A DNA stretch of 64,000 nucleotides from Planomicrobium sp. YIM 101495 (GTDB taxonomy: Bacteria; Bacillota; Bacilli; Bacillales_A; Planococcaceae), in NCBI RefSeq assembly GCF_009707665.1, contig NZ_WLZW01000001.1, positions 434,001 through 498,000 on the forward strand. Reading direction: 5' to 3'. The notes beneath the pieces are model-generated. The model did not search any database, was not told the origin of the DNA, and saw only the letters and a program-made list of their open reading frames with translations. Position 1 is the stretch's first letter; the number at the start of each line of letters is the position of its first letter. The position numbers and the translations under genes were made by a program. Positions 25,073 to 33,298 of the stretch are shown here, piece by piece.

Positions 25073-25287
25073 TTTATGTTCACCTCAACAGTAAGTATAC
25101 AGAAATCTGCGTGGAATTCTAAAGGAAAAGACTATTTTACTAGGTGTTTTGTTGATTCTTTTCTGTAGGAGATAAATATTTTTCCAATAAAAGGATTTAA
25201 CGTCCAATTTGCGAAAGATACTGTCCGATTCCGGCACTTTATTGTCCGATGCATATTCATTCAAACATTCCCTGAATTCAGCCATAA

Positions 25288-25315
25288 GAAAAAAGCTGCC
25301 CGGGGGCAGCTTTTC
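25288..25315 (-). terminator. intrinsic terminator of citB
   Basis: AAAAGCTGCC (25291-25300) pairs with GGCAGCTTTT (25305-25314). Confidence 0.85.
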
Positions 25316-25326
25316 ATCTTCTGATC

Positions 25327-28041
25327 TTATGCTTCCAAAAGCTTGTTGCGAAGAACCATTTGCAGGATACCACCGTGACGGTAGTAGTCAACTTCGACTT
25401 CAGAGTCGAAACGAGCCAATGCTTGGAACTCAGTGACTTTACCGTCTTCAGCAACAGCTGTAACAGTCAAGACGTCACGTGGTTTCACATCATCCGTCAA
25501 GTTGACTGCGATTGTTTCGTGTCCAGTCAAGCCGAGAGATTCAGCGTTTTCTCCGTTTACGAATTGAAGCGGAAGAACACCCATCATCACAAGGTTCGAA
25601 CGGTGGATACGCTCGTAGCTTTCCGCGATAACTGTCTTGACGCCAAGAAGGAATGTTCCTTTCGCAGCCCAGTCACGGGAAGAGCCCATGCCGTAGTCTT
25701 TACCAGCAAGTACAACAAGACCAGTGCCTTGTTCTTGATACTTCATACATGCATCATAGATCGGCATGATTTCGCCAGTTGGCCAGTAAGTCGTGAACCC
25801 ACCAGTCGTACCTGGAGCCACTTGGTTACGGATGCGGATGTTCGCGAACGTACCGCGCATCATGACCTCGTGGTTCCCACGGCGTGAACCGTATGAGTTG
25901 AAGTTACGTGGCTCGACGCCGTTTTCACGCAAGTATTTCCCTGCGGGTGTATCTTTACCGATCGCACCTGCTGGAGAAATGTGGTCTGTCGTGATCGAAT
26001 CCGCAAACTTCGCCATTACACGCAAGCCAGCAAGCGTCTGGATCGGTTGCGGTTCTTTCGAAAGACCTTCGAAGAACGGCGGGTTTTGGATGTAAGTCGA
26101 TTTGTCGTCGAAGTCATATAGTGAATCGTCGTTTGTTTCAATTGCGTTCCAAGCTTCGTTCTCGTGGAATACGCGCTCGTACTCTTTGCGGAACAAGTCA
26201 GGAGTAACAGTTGATTTGACGATTTCTTTGATTTCTTCAGTTGATGGCCAGATATCCTTGAAGAATACTGCGTTGCCATCTTTGTCAGTGCCGATTGGAT
26301 CCACTTCGAAGTCGATGTCCACAGTACCAGCAAGTGCGTAAGCAACAACCAGCATCGGAGACGCCAAGTAGTTCGCTTTCACGAGTGGGTGGATACGGCC
26401 TTCAAAGTTACGGTTCCCGGAAAGGACAGATGAAACGAGCATGTCGTTGTCAAGGATTGCTTCTTCGATTTCTGGAAGCAATGGGCCAGAGTTCCCGATA
26501 CATGTCGTACAGCCGTAGCCGACAAGGTTGAAGCCGATTTGGTTCATGTAGTCAAGAAGACCGGCATCTTGAAGGTAACCAGTAACAACTTTCGAACCTG
26601 GTGCAAGTGATGTTTTGACGTATGCTGGTGGAGTCAAGCCTTTTTCGACAGCTTTCTTCGCAACCAGACCTGCGCCTAGCATTACGTACGGGTTAGAAGT
26701 GTTTGTACAAGATGTGATGGCAGCGATTGCCAAAGCACCTGTTTTCATTTCTACTGATTTGCCATCTTTGAAGTTGACAGTTGCAGTTTTATTGATTTCT
26801 TCGTTGCTTAGCGCGAAACCGTGCGGGCCTTCTTCGCCAGTGATCGCTTTGTTGAATTCCGTTTTCATTTGGGAAAGTGGAATCAAGTCCTGCGGGCGTT
26901 TTGGTCCAGCTAGGTTCGGTTCGATTGCTGAAAGGTCAAGTTCCACTACGTCAGTGTAGATTGGATCTTCGTTTTCAACAGTGAAGAACATATCGTTTGC
27001 TTGCAAGTAAGCTTTTGTAACAGCGATATGGTCTGCATCACGTGCAGTCAAACGCATGTAGTCAAGCGCTTCTTCGTCTACTGGGAAGAAACCGCAAGTT
27101 GCGCCGTATTCCGGTGCCATGTTGGCAATCGTTGCACGGTCTGCAAGAGGCAATTTCGTAACGCCAGGGCCGAAGAACTCGACAAATTTGCCGACAACGC
27201 CTTTTTTGCGAAGTGTTTCAGTAACTTTCAAAGCCAAGTCCGTCGCAGTTGCGCCGTTTGGCAATTCGCCAGTCATTTTCACACCGATGACTTCAGGGAT
27301 CGGGAAGTAAGATGGCTGGCCAAGCATGCCAGCTTCCGCTTCGATTCCGCCGACGCCCCATCCAAGGACACCGATTCCGTTGATCATTGTCGTGTGCGAG
27401 TCCGTACCGACCAATGTATCAGGGAATGCTTCGAATGTACCGTCTTCGTTTTCGACTGCATGAACAACATTCGCCAAATACTCCAAGTTTACTTGGTGGA
27501 CGATACCAGTTGCAGGTGGAACAGCGCGGTAGTTGTCGTATGCTTTTTGAGCCCAGGATAGGAACTGATAACGCTCAGCGTTCCGTTCGAATTCAAGCTC
27601 CATGTTGATGCGTAGTGCATCGGAAGTTCCGTAGTTGTCAACTTGTACCGAGTGGTCAATGACAAGGTCTACTGGAATTTCAGGGTTGATCTTGTTCGGA
27701 TCTCCACCCATTTCAGCCATAGCTGAACGAAGCGCTGCAAGGTCGACGACAACAGGAACACCTGTGAAGTCTTGCAAGATGACGCGTGAAGGCTTGAACG
27801 GCACTTCCGCTTCTTTGTCCGGACCTTCCGTCCATTTTGCCAATTGTTCTACGTGGTTGTCTTTGATGACATATCCGTCGTGCTGGCGCAATACGGACTC
27901 CAATAATACTTTTACTGAGTATGGCAGGCGCGATACATTCGCGACTCCCGCTTCTTCCAATGCAGCAAGACGGTAAAAGTTATACGTTTTTCCGCCTAGC
28001 TCAAAGGAAGTACGGCTATTATGCAAACTGCTCTTTGACAT
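25327..28041 (-). CDS. citB: aconitate hydratase (aconitase A / IRP1 type)
   Basis: The 904-residue enzyme interconverts citrate and isocitrate with a [4Fe-4S] cluster. Cluster cysteines appear in [18 protein letters not shown] and [14 protein letters not shown], and [12 protein letters not shown] and [10 protein letters not shown] are the usual substrate-binding segments. This class also binds RNA under iron limitation in B. subtilis. AGGAGG precedes the ATG. The promoter has CcpC sites placed as in B. subtilis citB. The adjoining yne genes confirm synteny. Confidence 0.96.
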   Translation of the reverse strand: MSKSSLHNSRTSFELGGKTYNFYRLAALEEAGVANVSRLPYSVKVLLESVLRQHDGYVIKDNHVEQLAKWTEGPDKEAEVPFKPSRVILQDFTGVPVVVDLAALRSAMAEMGGDPNKINPEIPVDLVIDHSVQVDNYGTSDALRINMELEFERNAERYQFLSWAQKAYDNYRAVPPATGIVHQVNLEYLANVVHAVENEDGTFEAFPDTLVGTDSHTTMINGIGVLGWGVGGIEAEAGMLGQPSYFPIPEVIGVKMTGELPNGATATDLALKVTETLRKKGVVGKFVEFFGPGVTKLPLADRATIANMAPEYGATCGFFPVDEEALDYMRLTARDADHIAVTKAYLQANDMFFTVENEDPIYTDVVELDLSAIEPNLAGPKRPQDLIPLSQMKTEFNKAITGEEGPHGFALSNEEINKTATVNFKDGKSVEMKTGALAIAAITSCTNTSNPYVMLGAGLVAKKAVEKGLTPPAYVKTSLAPGSKVVTGYLQDAGLLDYMNQIGFNLVGYGCTTCIGNSGPLLPEIEEAILDNDMLVSSVLSGNRNFEGRIHPLVKANYLASPMLVVAYALAGTVDIDFEVDPIGTDKDGNAVFFKDIWPSTEEIKEIVKSTVTPDLFRKEYERVFHENEAWNAIETNDDSLYDFDDKSTYIQNPPFFEGLSKEPQPIQTLAGLRVMAKFADSITTDHISPAGAIGKDTPAGKYLRENGVEPRNFNSYGSRRGNHEVMMRGTFANIRIRNQVAPGTTGGFTTYWPTGEIMPIYDACMKYQEQGTGLVVLAGKDYGMGSSRDWAAKGTFLLGVKTVIAESYERIHRSNLVMMGVLPLQFVNGENAESLGLTGHETIAVNLTDDVKPRDVLTVTAVAEDGKVTEFQALARFDSEVEVDYYRHGGILQMVLRNKLLEA

Positions 28042-28065
28042 AATGAGTTCCTCCTTTAAATCATA

Positions 28066-28092
28066 TAAAAAAGCGATTAAGCCCGCTTTTCT
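28066..28092 (-). other. short hairpin with T-run in the citB leader
   Basis: On the minus strand AAAAGCG-GGCTTAAT-CGCTTTT is followed by more T, inside the mRNA leader between the promoter and the SD. It looks like a weak attenuator. A seven-pair stem may be too weak to terminate. Confidence 0.3.
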
Positions 28093-28100
28093 CCTCTTCC

Positions 28101-28129
28101 ATCATACCGAAAGCATGAAGATAAGTAAA
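28101..28129 (-). promoter_or_regulatory. citB promoter
   Basis: TTTACT (28129-28124) and TATGAT (28106-28101) on the minus strand are 17 nt apart. Confidence 0.6.
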
Positions 28130-28153
28130 TTACATTAAAATTATTGTTTCTCA

Positions 28154-28168
28154 TAAGTTTTTCTTATG
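28154..28168. promoter_or_regulatory. CcpC dyad operator of citB
   Basis: ATAA-N7-TTAT (28154-28168) matches the CcpC dyad. Its centre is about 67 nt upstream of the predicted start, and a TTAT half-site (28121-28124) lies near -27. This is the B. subtilis citB arrangement, in which CcpC represses unless citrate is abundant. Confidence 0.65.
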
Positions 28169-28673
28169 ACTTAATTGTTTTTGCATCAATTTTGTTTAAG
28201 GTCTCCCGCAACTGCGCTAAATGTCGCTTTTCGTGCAGCCCGACGAATGGGAACCACTGACTGAGCGGTAGCCGGCTAAACACCGGATGCGGCAATGATT
28301 TTTCCTCCAACAGATGTTTCGGCGCGGTGTCGTACACTTCATATAGTTTGTTGTGCGACAGATTAAGCTTCTCCTTCATCTCTTCCAGCGAAACAAATTC
28401 TCCAGTCGGCACGACGAACTTCGGTGCTTCGACTTTCACGGCCCGGCTGATGGTCACTTGAATCGGCTTTTTTACTGCTTTGATGTTTTTTTCCTTCTCC
28501 AATTCTTTCTCGACGTTCGTCGCAATGACCCATTCCATCTTCTGCATATGATCGAGCACTTGCATCGCGGACCAGCTGCCATCATCGGGCTTCGTGTTCA
28601 AGCGTTCATCATCCAGCCCTTCGACCGCCTTCAAAACGTCGTATCGGATTTTCGCGTTCTCATCTTTGAACAT
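28164..28673 (-). CDS. DinB superfamily protein (DinB_2)
   Basis: The 169-residue four-helix-bundle protein carries the DinB metal-binding histidines: WSAMQVLDHMQKMEW (His near residue 42) and GLHEKRHLAQLRETL near the C-terminus. Members include thiol-dependent S-transferases (bacillithiol transferase) and damage-inducible proteins of unknown role. It is unrelated to DNA polymerase IV. GGAGGTG lies 5-7 nt before the ATG. Its last bases overlap the citB regulatory region. Confidence 0.75.
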   Translation of the reverse strand: MFKDENAKIRYDVLKAVEGLDDERLNTKPDDGSWSAMQVLDHMQKMEWVIATNVEKELEKEKNIKAVKKPIQVTISRAVKVEAPKFVVPTGEFVSLEEMKEKLNLSHNKLYEVYDTAPKHLLEEKSLPHPVFSRLPLSQWFPFVGLHEKRHLAQLRETLNKIDAKTIKS

Positions 28674-28832
28674 TCTTACACCTCCCCATCTTCTCTCATT
28701 AGTGAAATCATACCCTTAATCATCATTTCAAAGCTATATTTCTCTCTTTTCTTGTCGGTATTTTTTGTTATTGGGATAGAATCCATATGTAATTATATAT
28801 TCTATTAAAAGACGTATACTCTTAGAGGTTAA

Positions 28833-28865
28833 AAACATATGTTCTGCTAAGAAAAATGGTATAAT
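28833..28865 (+). promoter_or_regulatory. extended -10 promoter with LexA-like box before the degenerate recombinase
   Basis: TGGTATAAT (28857-28865) is an extended -10 element. AAACATATGTTC (28833-28844) matches 11 of 12 bases of the core GAAC-ATAT-GTTC LexA site and occupies the -35 region. Confidence 0.45.
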
Positions 28866-28889
28866 AAAGAAAAAAAGAGGTGCTTCCCG

Positions 28890-29756
28890 ATGCCGTACGG
28901 TTATGAAAAATATCGTCTCAAAAACGGGATCAGCCCTAACACTGTCATTCATGAAGTGCAGCTGATCCGCACGCTTCTCGCCTATTTGAACCGCAAATAT
29001 AAGAAACCGGTCGAACCGCACGAAATCCGGCCGCGGGACATTCAGCAATTTTTGCTCGAGCAACGGAAAACCGGAATCAAAGATAGTACGTTGAACCGGA
29101 AAATCGTCTTCATCCGCCAGTGGTTCGACTATATGTGGCGCGTCGGACGCATCCCGGCCGACTTCATGCCGAAATTCAAGTTTTCTGAGAAACTGGACCT
29201 CTCTCCTCCCGACATCCACTTGGACTATCAAGTGCTGCTGGATAAAAAGAATGCGGTCCTGTCGAGCGACTTGCCGCTCAATGCGAAAGTGCTCTATATC
29301 CTCTACTTGCGCGGGCTCCGTCTGCGCGACATGACCAGCATCAATATCGGCAGCTTCGAGGACCTCGGCCACTCGATGAAATTGACAATCGAAAAGAAAG
29401 ACGGCTATGTAAGCCGGCTGAAGTTCGTCGGCAAAGAGATTCTCATCATGAACGAGGCGATTGAACGCGCCGTGTTCCGCGGCACCGATTATTTATTGTC
29501 CTCAAAAGTCGATGGACGCTACACCGCCTTCCATCTCGGCTCGCTGTCCGATTATACGGAAGCGCTGTCGACGTTCGTCGGGATGCCAATCCGCTCCGGC
29601 GATATCCGCTTTGCCTACGTTCACTACCTGTATGCTGTCGAAGATCGAAAACTTGAAGAAATCCAGGAAATCCTCGGCGTCTCGCTTGATTCTGCTGCAC
29701 GGATCCTGAAAGACTCCATCACCCGTCTGAAGCCGACCGTTCCAGAAAGCGAATAA
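28890..29756 (+). CDS. tyrosine recombinase-fold protein with a lost active site
   Basis: Residues about 17-100 form a SAM-like core-binding domain (IHEVQLIRTLLAYLN, STLNRKIVFIRQWFDYMWR). Residues 110-285 resemble the catalytic domain of XerC/XerD. The first arginine is kept (YLRGLRLRDMTSI, R144), as is the second (GDIRFAYVHYL, R240). The box II histidine is Gly237, the LGH histidine is Val264 (ILGVSLDS), and the nucleophilic tyrosine position is Leu273 (ARILKDS), with no tyrosine further on. It cannot cleave DNA by the usual mechanism. GAGGTG lies 7 nt before the ATG. It stands alone with its own terminator, so it may act as a DNA-binding protein. Confidence 0.75.
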   Translation: MPYGYEKYRLKNGISPNTVIHEVQLIRTLLAYLNRKYKKPVEPHEIRPRDIQQFLLEQRKTGIKDSTLNRKIVFIRQWFDYMWRVGRIPADFMPKFKFSEKLDLSPPDIHLDYQVLLDKKNAVLSSDLPLNAKVLYILYLRGLRLRDMTSINIGSFEDLGHSMKLTIEKKDGYVSRLKFVGKEILIMNEAIERAVFRGTDYLLSSKVDGRYTAFHLGSLSDYTEALSTFVGMPIRSGDIRFAYVHYLYAVEDRKLEEIQEILGVSLDSAARILKDSITRLKPTVPESE

Positions 29757-29762
29757 TCATTA

Positions 29763-29801
29763 TCCAGAACAACCCCCGGAAGAATCACTTCCGGGGGTTT
29801 C
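29763..29801. terminator. bidirectional terminator after the recombinase-like gene
   Basis: AACCCCCGGAAG and CTTCCGGGGGTT pair perfectly around AATCA. It also lies just past the stop of a small minus-strand ORF. Confidence 0.85.
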
Positions 29802-29806
29802 ACGTG

Positions 29807-29914
29807 TCATGCAAACATGCTGACGTCCATAGCCATGAGGAATATAACGAGCGTGTGGCAAACGACGAAAATCTTTCCTTGCCGGTTCAACTTCTCTACA
29901 TTCTCATATTTCAT
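29807..29914 (-). CDS. 35-residue single-pass membrane peptide
   Basis: The ATG at 29914 opens 35 codons to TGA at 29807. The product has a charged N-terminus (MKYENVEKLNRQGK) and one hydrophobic helix (FVVCHTLVIFLMAM). An AAAAAGGAG SD lies 11 nt upstream, and an in-frame GTG at 29923 sits too close to it. A TTGTAC-17-TATAAT promoter and a shared terminator frame it as a complete unit. It was too short for ordinary calling. Function unknown. A small membrane regulator or toxin-like peptide is conceivable. Confidence 0.55.
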   Translation of the reverse strand: MKYENVEKLNRQGKIFVVCHTLVIFLMAMDVSMFA

Positions 29915-29940
29915 GGCTTTCACTACTCCTTTTTCATTCT

Positions 29941-29969
29941 ATTATACCGAATATTCGGACTATGTACAA
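29941..29969 (-). promoter_or_regulatory. promoter with a 12-bp palindrome in its spacer
   Basis: On the minus strand TTGTAC (29969-29964) and TATAAT (29946-29941) are 17 nt apart. The spacer contains the perfect palindrome CCGAATATTCGG (29947-29958), a likely operator. Confidence 0.6.
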
Positions 29970-30033
29970 CTTTTAGTTTCCAGGTCGAAAGACTTTTTTC
30001 TTTGCTATAATAGTGCCAAAGGAGTTGGTTATC

Positions 30034-30576
30034 ATGGAAAAAGCATTATTGGTCGTTGACTACACCGTAGATTTCGTTGCAGACGATGGTGCGTTGACTT
30101 GTGGCGAACCAGGCCAGGCGATTGAAGAAGCCATCTGCTCGCTGACGGAAGAGTTTGTCGCGAACGGGGATTTCGTCGTCATGCCGGTCGATATGCATCT
30201 CGAAGGTGATCCGTACCATCCGGAAAGCGCCTTGTTCCCTCCCCATAACATCCACGGGACGGCTGGACGCGAATTGTACGGACGACTTGCATCAATTTAT
30301 GAACAGCATAAAGAAAACATTACCTGGATGGACAAGACCCGTTACAGCGCATTTGCCGGTACGAATCTTGAGATCCTGCTGCGCGAACGGAACATCAAGG
30401 AACTCCACCTTGCAGGGGTCTGCACGGATATTTGTGTGCTCCATACGGCAGTCGATGCATATAATAAAGGATTTAAGATCGTTGTCCATAAAGATGCCGT
30501 CGCCAGCTTCAATCCGGCCGGCCACCAATGGGCGTTGTCGCACTTTCAAGATACTTTAGGTGCGGACATCCGGTAA
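30034..30576 (+). CDS. pncA: nicotinamidase / isochorismatase-family hydrolase
   Basis: The 180-residue protein has the cysteine-hydrolase fold with catalytic Asp9 (LLVVDYTVDF), the lysine segment near MDKTRYSAFAGTNLE and the nucleophile in LAGVCTDICVLHTA. The metal-type motif DMHLEGDPYHPES fits nicotinamidases (PncA), which turn nicotinamide into nicotinate for NAD salvage. The frame is open to 30013, but ATG 30034 is correct since AAAGGAG lies about 11 nt upstream. It has an extended -10 promoter (TGCTATAAT) upstream. Confidence 0.85.
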   Translation: MEKALLVVDYTVDFVADDGALTCGEPGQAIEEAICSLTEEFVANGDFVVMPVDMHLEGDPYHPESALFPPHNIHGTAGRELYGRLASIYEQHKENITWMDKTRYSAFAGTNLEILLRERNIKELHLAGVCTDICVLHTAVDAYNKGFKIVVHKDAVASFNPAGHQWALSHFQDTLGADIR

Positions 30577-30593
30577 AAAATATTAGCCTTTAT

Positions 30594-30619
30594 GTTTCAT
30601 TCCTCCTAAATAAGGTTAT
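30594..30619 (+). promoter_or_regulatory. SigB-like promoter before the GlsB/YeaQ gene
   Basis: GTTTCA (30594-30599) and GGTTAT (30614-30619), 14 nt apart, each differ by one base from the general stress sigma B consensus GTTTAA / GGGTAT. Confidence 0.4.
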
Positions 30620-30663
30620 AGATGACTGTACAGCAATCATTCTAATCAAAAGGAGTGTTACAC

Positions 30664-30924
30664 ATGGGTATTATTCTTTATTTAATCATGGGTGGGATCA
30701 TCGGTTGGCTAGCTGGTATGATCCTCGGTAAAGACGTGCCAGGCGGCATTATCGGTAATATCATTGCAGGGATCATCGGTGCATGGCTCGGCGGACTGAT
30801 CCTCGGAGATATGGGTCCTGTCATTTGGGACGTTGCCATCATCCCAGCATTGATCGGTGCTTTGATCTTCGTCTTCGTTCTCAGCTTGATCATGGGATCG
30901 ATGAACAAAGGCAAACGCCGCTAA
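30664..30924 (+). CDS. GlsB/YeaQ/YmgE family stress membrane protein
   Basis: The 86-residue protein has three hydrophobic helices rich in glycine (LIMGGIIGWLAGMILGK, GGIIGNIIAGIIGAWLGG, IIPALIGALIFVFVLSLIMG), the hallmark of the transglycosylase-associated (GlsB/YeaQ) family. Homologues are induced by general stress, and the biochemical role is unknown. AAAAGGAG lies 7-8 nt before ATG 30664. A possible SigB promoter lies upstream and a strong terminator follows. Confidence 0.88.
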   Translation: MGIILYLIMGGIIGWLAGMILGKDVPGGIIGNIIAGIIGAWLGGLILGDMGPVIWDVAIIPALIGALIFVFVLSLIMGSMNKGKRR

Positions 30925-30939
30925 GACAAAGGGTATACG

Positions 30940-30985
30940 GATTGCCCCGAAAGTCATCAAACATGACTTCCGGGGCAATCTTTTT
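30940..30985 (+). terminator. intrinsic terminator after the GlsB/YeaQ gene
   Basis: GATTGCCCCGAAAGTCAT (30940-30957) pairs with ATGACTTCCGGGGCAATC (30962-30979), then TTTTT. Confidence 0.85.
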
Positions 30986-30992
30986 GGATTCG

Positions 30993-31040
30993 AAAAGAGC
31001 CGTCCTGCACGTCAATTGCTGACTGCCGGGCGGCTCTTCC
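30993..31040 (-). terminator. intrinsic terminator of the lytic transglycosylase gene
   Basis: AAGAGCCG (30995-31002) pairs with CGGCTCTT (31031-31038), with TTTT on the minus strand. Confidence 0.6.
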
Positions 31041-31046
31041 GTTTTG

Positions 31047-31691
31047 TTATTCGGAAACGTATTCCTGTTCATATAGATGGTAATAATGAAGAATGTCTTT
31101 GACGTATTTCTCGGAGCGGTTATATTCAAAAATCGCTCCGTCCAAGTCACCATCCGCCGCTCCATTATCCGACAAATAATGAGCTGCGCTATGGAGTGCA
31201 TCCACCAGATTATACGGATCTGCGATACCATCGCCGTCCCCATCCACTCCGTAGCCACCATAATGTGCGATGACGTCCGGATCGGTCTTGTCTTCTTCCG
31301 GAATCTCTCCTGCCCCTAGGTCGGAACAAGTGGGATGGGACCAGCCGACGAATGTACAGGGCATGAATTGCATGTGCCCTTCCGCTCCTACCGGCGACAA
31401 CAATGGATCCATAGTGGAGAATTTCGTTTCAATTCGATGATGTGCTGCAAGCAGCTGCCACGGAATGCCGTATATTTCCGCCGCTTCTTTATATAATGGG
31501 ATATTTTCTTCCGGCAATTGCACTTCCGTCCATGTGTCAGGAAGATCCTTGACTGCTGATTTGAGAGAATCTGCATTCACGATATAAATGACAAGCATCG
31601 CTGTTGTCGCTATTACGAGCAGTGCAGGTGCAAGGAGCAGTAAAAATAGCCACCGGGCACGTAATCGCCGCTTTTTCATTTTCTTTTTCAT
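31047..31691 (-). CDS. membrane-anchored lytic transglycosylase
   Basis: The 214-residue protein has a very basic N-terminus, one membrane anchor (about residues 13-38) and an external lysozyme-like SLT domain. The catalytic glutamate is E88 (LAAHHRIETKFS), followed by VGAEGHMQFMPCTFVGW. A calcium-loop-like segment, YGVDGDGDGIADPYNLVDAL, resembles the EF-hand-like loop of MltB and Slt35 enzymes. It would cleave peptidoglycan glycan strands outside the membrane. The two cysteines near the loop may form a disulfide. It stands alone. A role in wall turnover is inferred. Confidence 0.82.
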   Translation of the reverse strand: MKKKMKKRRLRARWLFLLLLAPALLVIATTAMLVIYIVNADSLKSAVKDLPDTWTEVQLPEENIPLYKEAAEIYGIPWQLLAAHHRIETKFSTMDPLLSPVGAEGHMQFMPCTFVGWSHPTCSDLGAGEIPEEDKTDPDVIAHYGGYGVDGDGDGIADPYNLVDALHSAAHYLSDNGAADGDLDGAIFEYNRSEKYVKDILHYYHLYEQEYVSE

Positions 31692-31815
31692 CCTTCACAC
31701 CTAGATCTCTTTTTTCCTAGTGTATCATAGCCGAAAAAAAATTGCTTTCATCACTGAATTCCCTATAGTATGAACCGCTGAGAAACAGTATGATGGAATC
31801 AAAGGTGGTGATTGT

Positions 31816-32205
31816 ATGTGGGAGGATTTTAAGAAATTCGCCTTGAAAGGGAATGTGCTCGATTTGGCAGTCGCTGTCGTCATCGGTGCAGCATTCGGTA
31901 AGATTGTTTCTTCTTTGGTGGAAGATATCATCATGCCAGCGGTCGGGATCTTGCTCGGCGGCGTCAGCGTAGAAGATTGGACTTATACATTAAACGGAGC
32001 GGAATTACGCTATGGTATTTTCGCTCAATCAATCATCGATTTCTTCATCATTGCGTTCTCGATCTTCATGGTCATCCGCATCCTTACGAAATTTAAACGC
32101 AAGAGACCTGAAGAACCAGTGGAAGAACCAGCATTGCTTGATACGAAAGAAGAGTTGCTCATGGAAATCCGCGACTTGTTGAAACAAGAAAAAACCGGTC
32201 TGTAA
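31816..32205 (+). CDS. mscL: large-conductance mechanosensitive channel
   Basis: The 129-residue protein begins with the MscL amphipathic helix and TM1 (FKKFALKGNVLDLAVAVVIG, AAFGKIVSSLVEDIIMP), followed by a periplasmic-type loop, TM2 (IIDFFIIAFSIFMVIRIL) and a charged C-terminal bundle. It opens under membrane tension to release solutes during hypo-osmotic shock. GGTGG precedes the ATG. The terminator overlaps its stop. Confidence 0.95.
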   Translation: MWEDFKKFALKGNVLDLAVAVVIGAAFGKIVSSLVEDIIMPAVGILLGGVSVEDWTYTLNGAELRYGIFAQSIIDFFIIAFSIFMVIRILTKFKRKRPEEPVEEPALLDTKEELLMEIRDLLKQEKTGL

Positions 32206-32219
32206 GCCGGTTTTTTTTC
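32189..32219. terminator. terminator at the end of mscL
   Basis: AACCGG (32193-32198) pairs with CCGGTT (32207-32212), followed by eight T. The SCO gene converges on it. Confidence 0.75.
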
Positions 32220-32780
32220 TTATTGCTCCACTAATTTCTCCAGATCGATCCGGATCATGTCTTTCGGAACATCCGTATAGCCGTCGTAATTTTTCGTGAC
32301 GACGCCGTCCCGGTCGACAAGGTAGAATGTCGTGCCGTGGATGACTTGATCGGACGTCGGATCGTCTTTGATGAACATCTTGAAGTTATCAGCTGCCCAG
32401 TCCCGGATGTCATCTTGCTCATAACCTGTCAGCAAGTGCCACTTCGACTGATCAGGAATCGGGAAGTTATCCAAATACGCCTGCATCTTCTCCGGCGTAT
32501 CGTCCTGCGGGTCAACCGTGAACGCCACAATGCGGTAATCTTCCATACCATCCGCCACTAACTCATCCTGAATTTCCGCCAAGTTGAAAACCATCGGCGG
32601 ACACACTGTTGTACAGTTCGTAAAGATGAACGCCGCGAGCCACGGTGTCCCTTTCAATTGGTCAAGCGATACTTGCTCTCCCCGTTGATCGACATGTGAA
32701 AATTCCTCGATCGACTGCTCTCCGCACGCTGCAAGTAAAAACAAAAGCACAGCCGGTATACACCATTTCAAATAACGCAT
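32220..32780 (-). CDS. SCO1/SenC lipoprotein, copper chaperone for cytochrome oxidase
   Basis: The 186-residue protein has a lipoprotein signal (LFLLAAC, Cys19) and a thioredoxin-fold SCO domain with the copper ligands C56 and C60 (TNCTTVCPP) and H148 (DQVIHGTTFYLVD). It inserts copper into the CuA site of cytochrome c oxidase outside the membrane. ATG 32780 is chosen because GGAGG is 7 nt upstream, though the frame is open far upstream. Homologue of B. subtilis YpmQ. Confidence 0.9.
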   Translation of the reverse strand: MRYLKWCIPAVLLFLLAACGEQSIEEFSHVDQRGEQVSLDQLKGTPWLAAFIFTNCTTVCPPMVFNLAEIQDELVADGMEDYRIVAFTVDPQDDTPEKMQAYLDNFPIPDQSKWHLLTGYEQDDIRDWAADNFKMFIKDDPTSDQVIHGTTFYLVDRDGVVTKNYDGYTDVPKDMIRIDLEKLVEQ

Positions 32781-32874
32781 ATCCTCGCCTCCGCCACCTA
32801 TTGCCTTAATCTTAGCTGACTGGCAGGTGCCGGGCAAGGCATCTAATCGTTTGTTTGTCACGATTTTGTGAAAA

Positions 32875-33000
32875 TCAAGGCTTCCAGGCAAGCAATGCTT
32901 CGTGAATCGCTACGAGCTTCGTTTCGACCCGGTGCATCAAGTAAAATGACACGAATATCGGAAACCCGAGCTCCTGGATCCAACGCATCCATTCCTCCAT
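32875..33000 (-). CDS. YvrJ family small membrane protein
   Basis: A 41-residue ORF starts at ATG 33000, 6 nt after GGAGGG, and ends with TGA at 32875. The sequence pattern W-IQELGFPIFVSFYLMHRVETKL matches the YvrJ family, which consists of one short membrane helix and an amphipathic tail. It follows the DUF1659 and DUF2922 genes on the same strand, a common companion set in Bacillales. Function unknown. A hairpin separates it from DUF2922. Confidence 0.75.
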   Translation of the reverse strand: MEEWMRWIQELGFPIFVSFYLMHRVETKLVAIHEALLAWKP

Positions 33001-33016
33001 CCCGCTCCCTCCGTTC

Positions 33017-33056
33017 CTTCAAAGAAGGAGCCCTCCAAGCGGAGAGCTCCTTCTGA
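33017..33056 (-). terminator. hairpin between DUF2922 and YvrJ genes
   Basis: AGAAGGAGC (33023-33031) pairs with GCTCCTTCT (33046-33054). The minus-strand T-run is weak (TTCTTTG), so it may only reduce read-through into yvrJ. Confidence 0.5.
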
Positions 33057-33063
33057 TTTCGTA

Positions 33064-33279
33064 TTAAATCGCGTAATCGACGACAGTCCGGTCGATGACA
33101 CGTGCCGCTTTTGCGGTCGCAAGCAAGGATCCTTCCACTTCAAAGATCCCTTGTGCAATGACAGCTGCCATGCCAGCTGCAAGTTCCGCTTCCGTCACAT
33201 CTTCACGCGGATCCTCCACCGTCAATGTGACATCCTTCCCTGCAGATGTCTGAAAAATCAATTCCAACGTTTTTGCCAT
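33064..33279 (-). CDS. DUF2922 family protein
   Basis: The 71-residue protein (AKTLELIFQTSAGKDVTLTV, EDPREDVTEAELAAGMAAVI) matches DUF2922, a small beta-alpha protein of unknown role. GGGGGAAT provides the SD before the ATG. It follows the DUF1659 gene by 19 nt on the same strand, so the two are cotranscribed. Confidence 0.85.
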   Translation of the reverse strand: MAKTLELIFQTSAGKDVTLTVEDPREDVTEAELAAGMAAVIAQGIFEVEGSLLATAKAARVIDRTVVDYAI

Positions 33280-33298
33280 TCCTTATTCCCCCTTTCGA

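Noticed and set aside
25085-25285. 66-codon minus-strand ORF between citB and yneP
   Set aside because: No SD, unusual composition, and its start overlaps the citB terminator. The B. subtilis genes found here (yneN, tlp) have no similarity to it.
18340-28000. Possible horizontally acquired island
   Set aside because: Gene order equals the B. subtilis core region and no integrase or att repeats are present.
28734-29372. Minus-strand ORF opposite the recombinase-like gene
   Set aside because: Shadow of the recombinase frame; its last part runs through the promoter region.
29804-30059. Plus-strand ORFs before pncA
   Set aside because: They run through the promoters and the terminator and lack SDs; the real small gene is on the minus strand.
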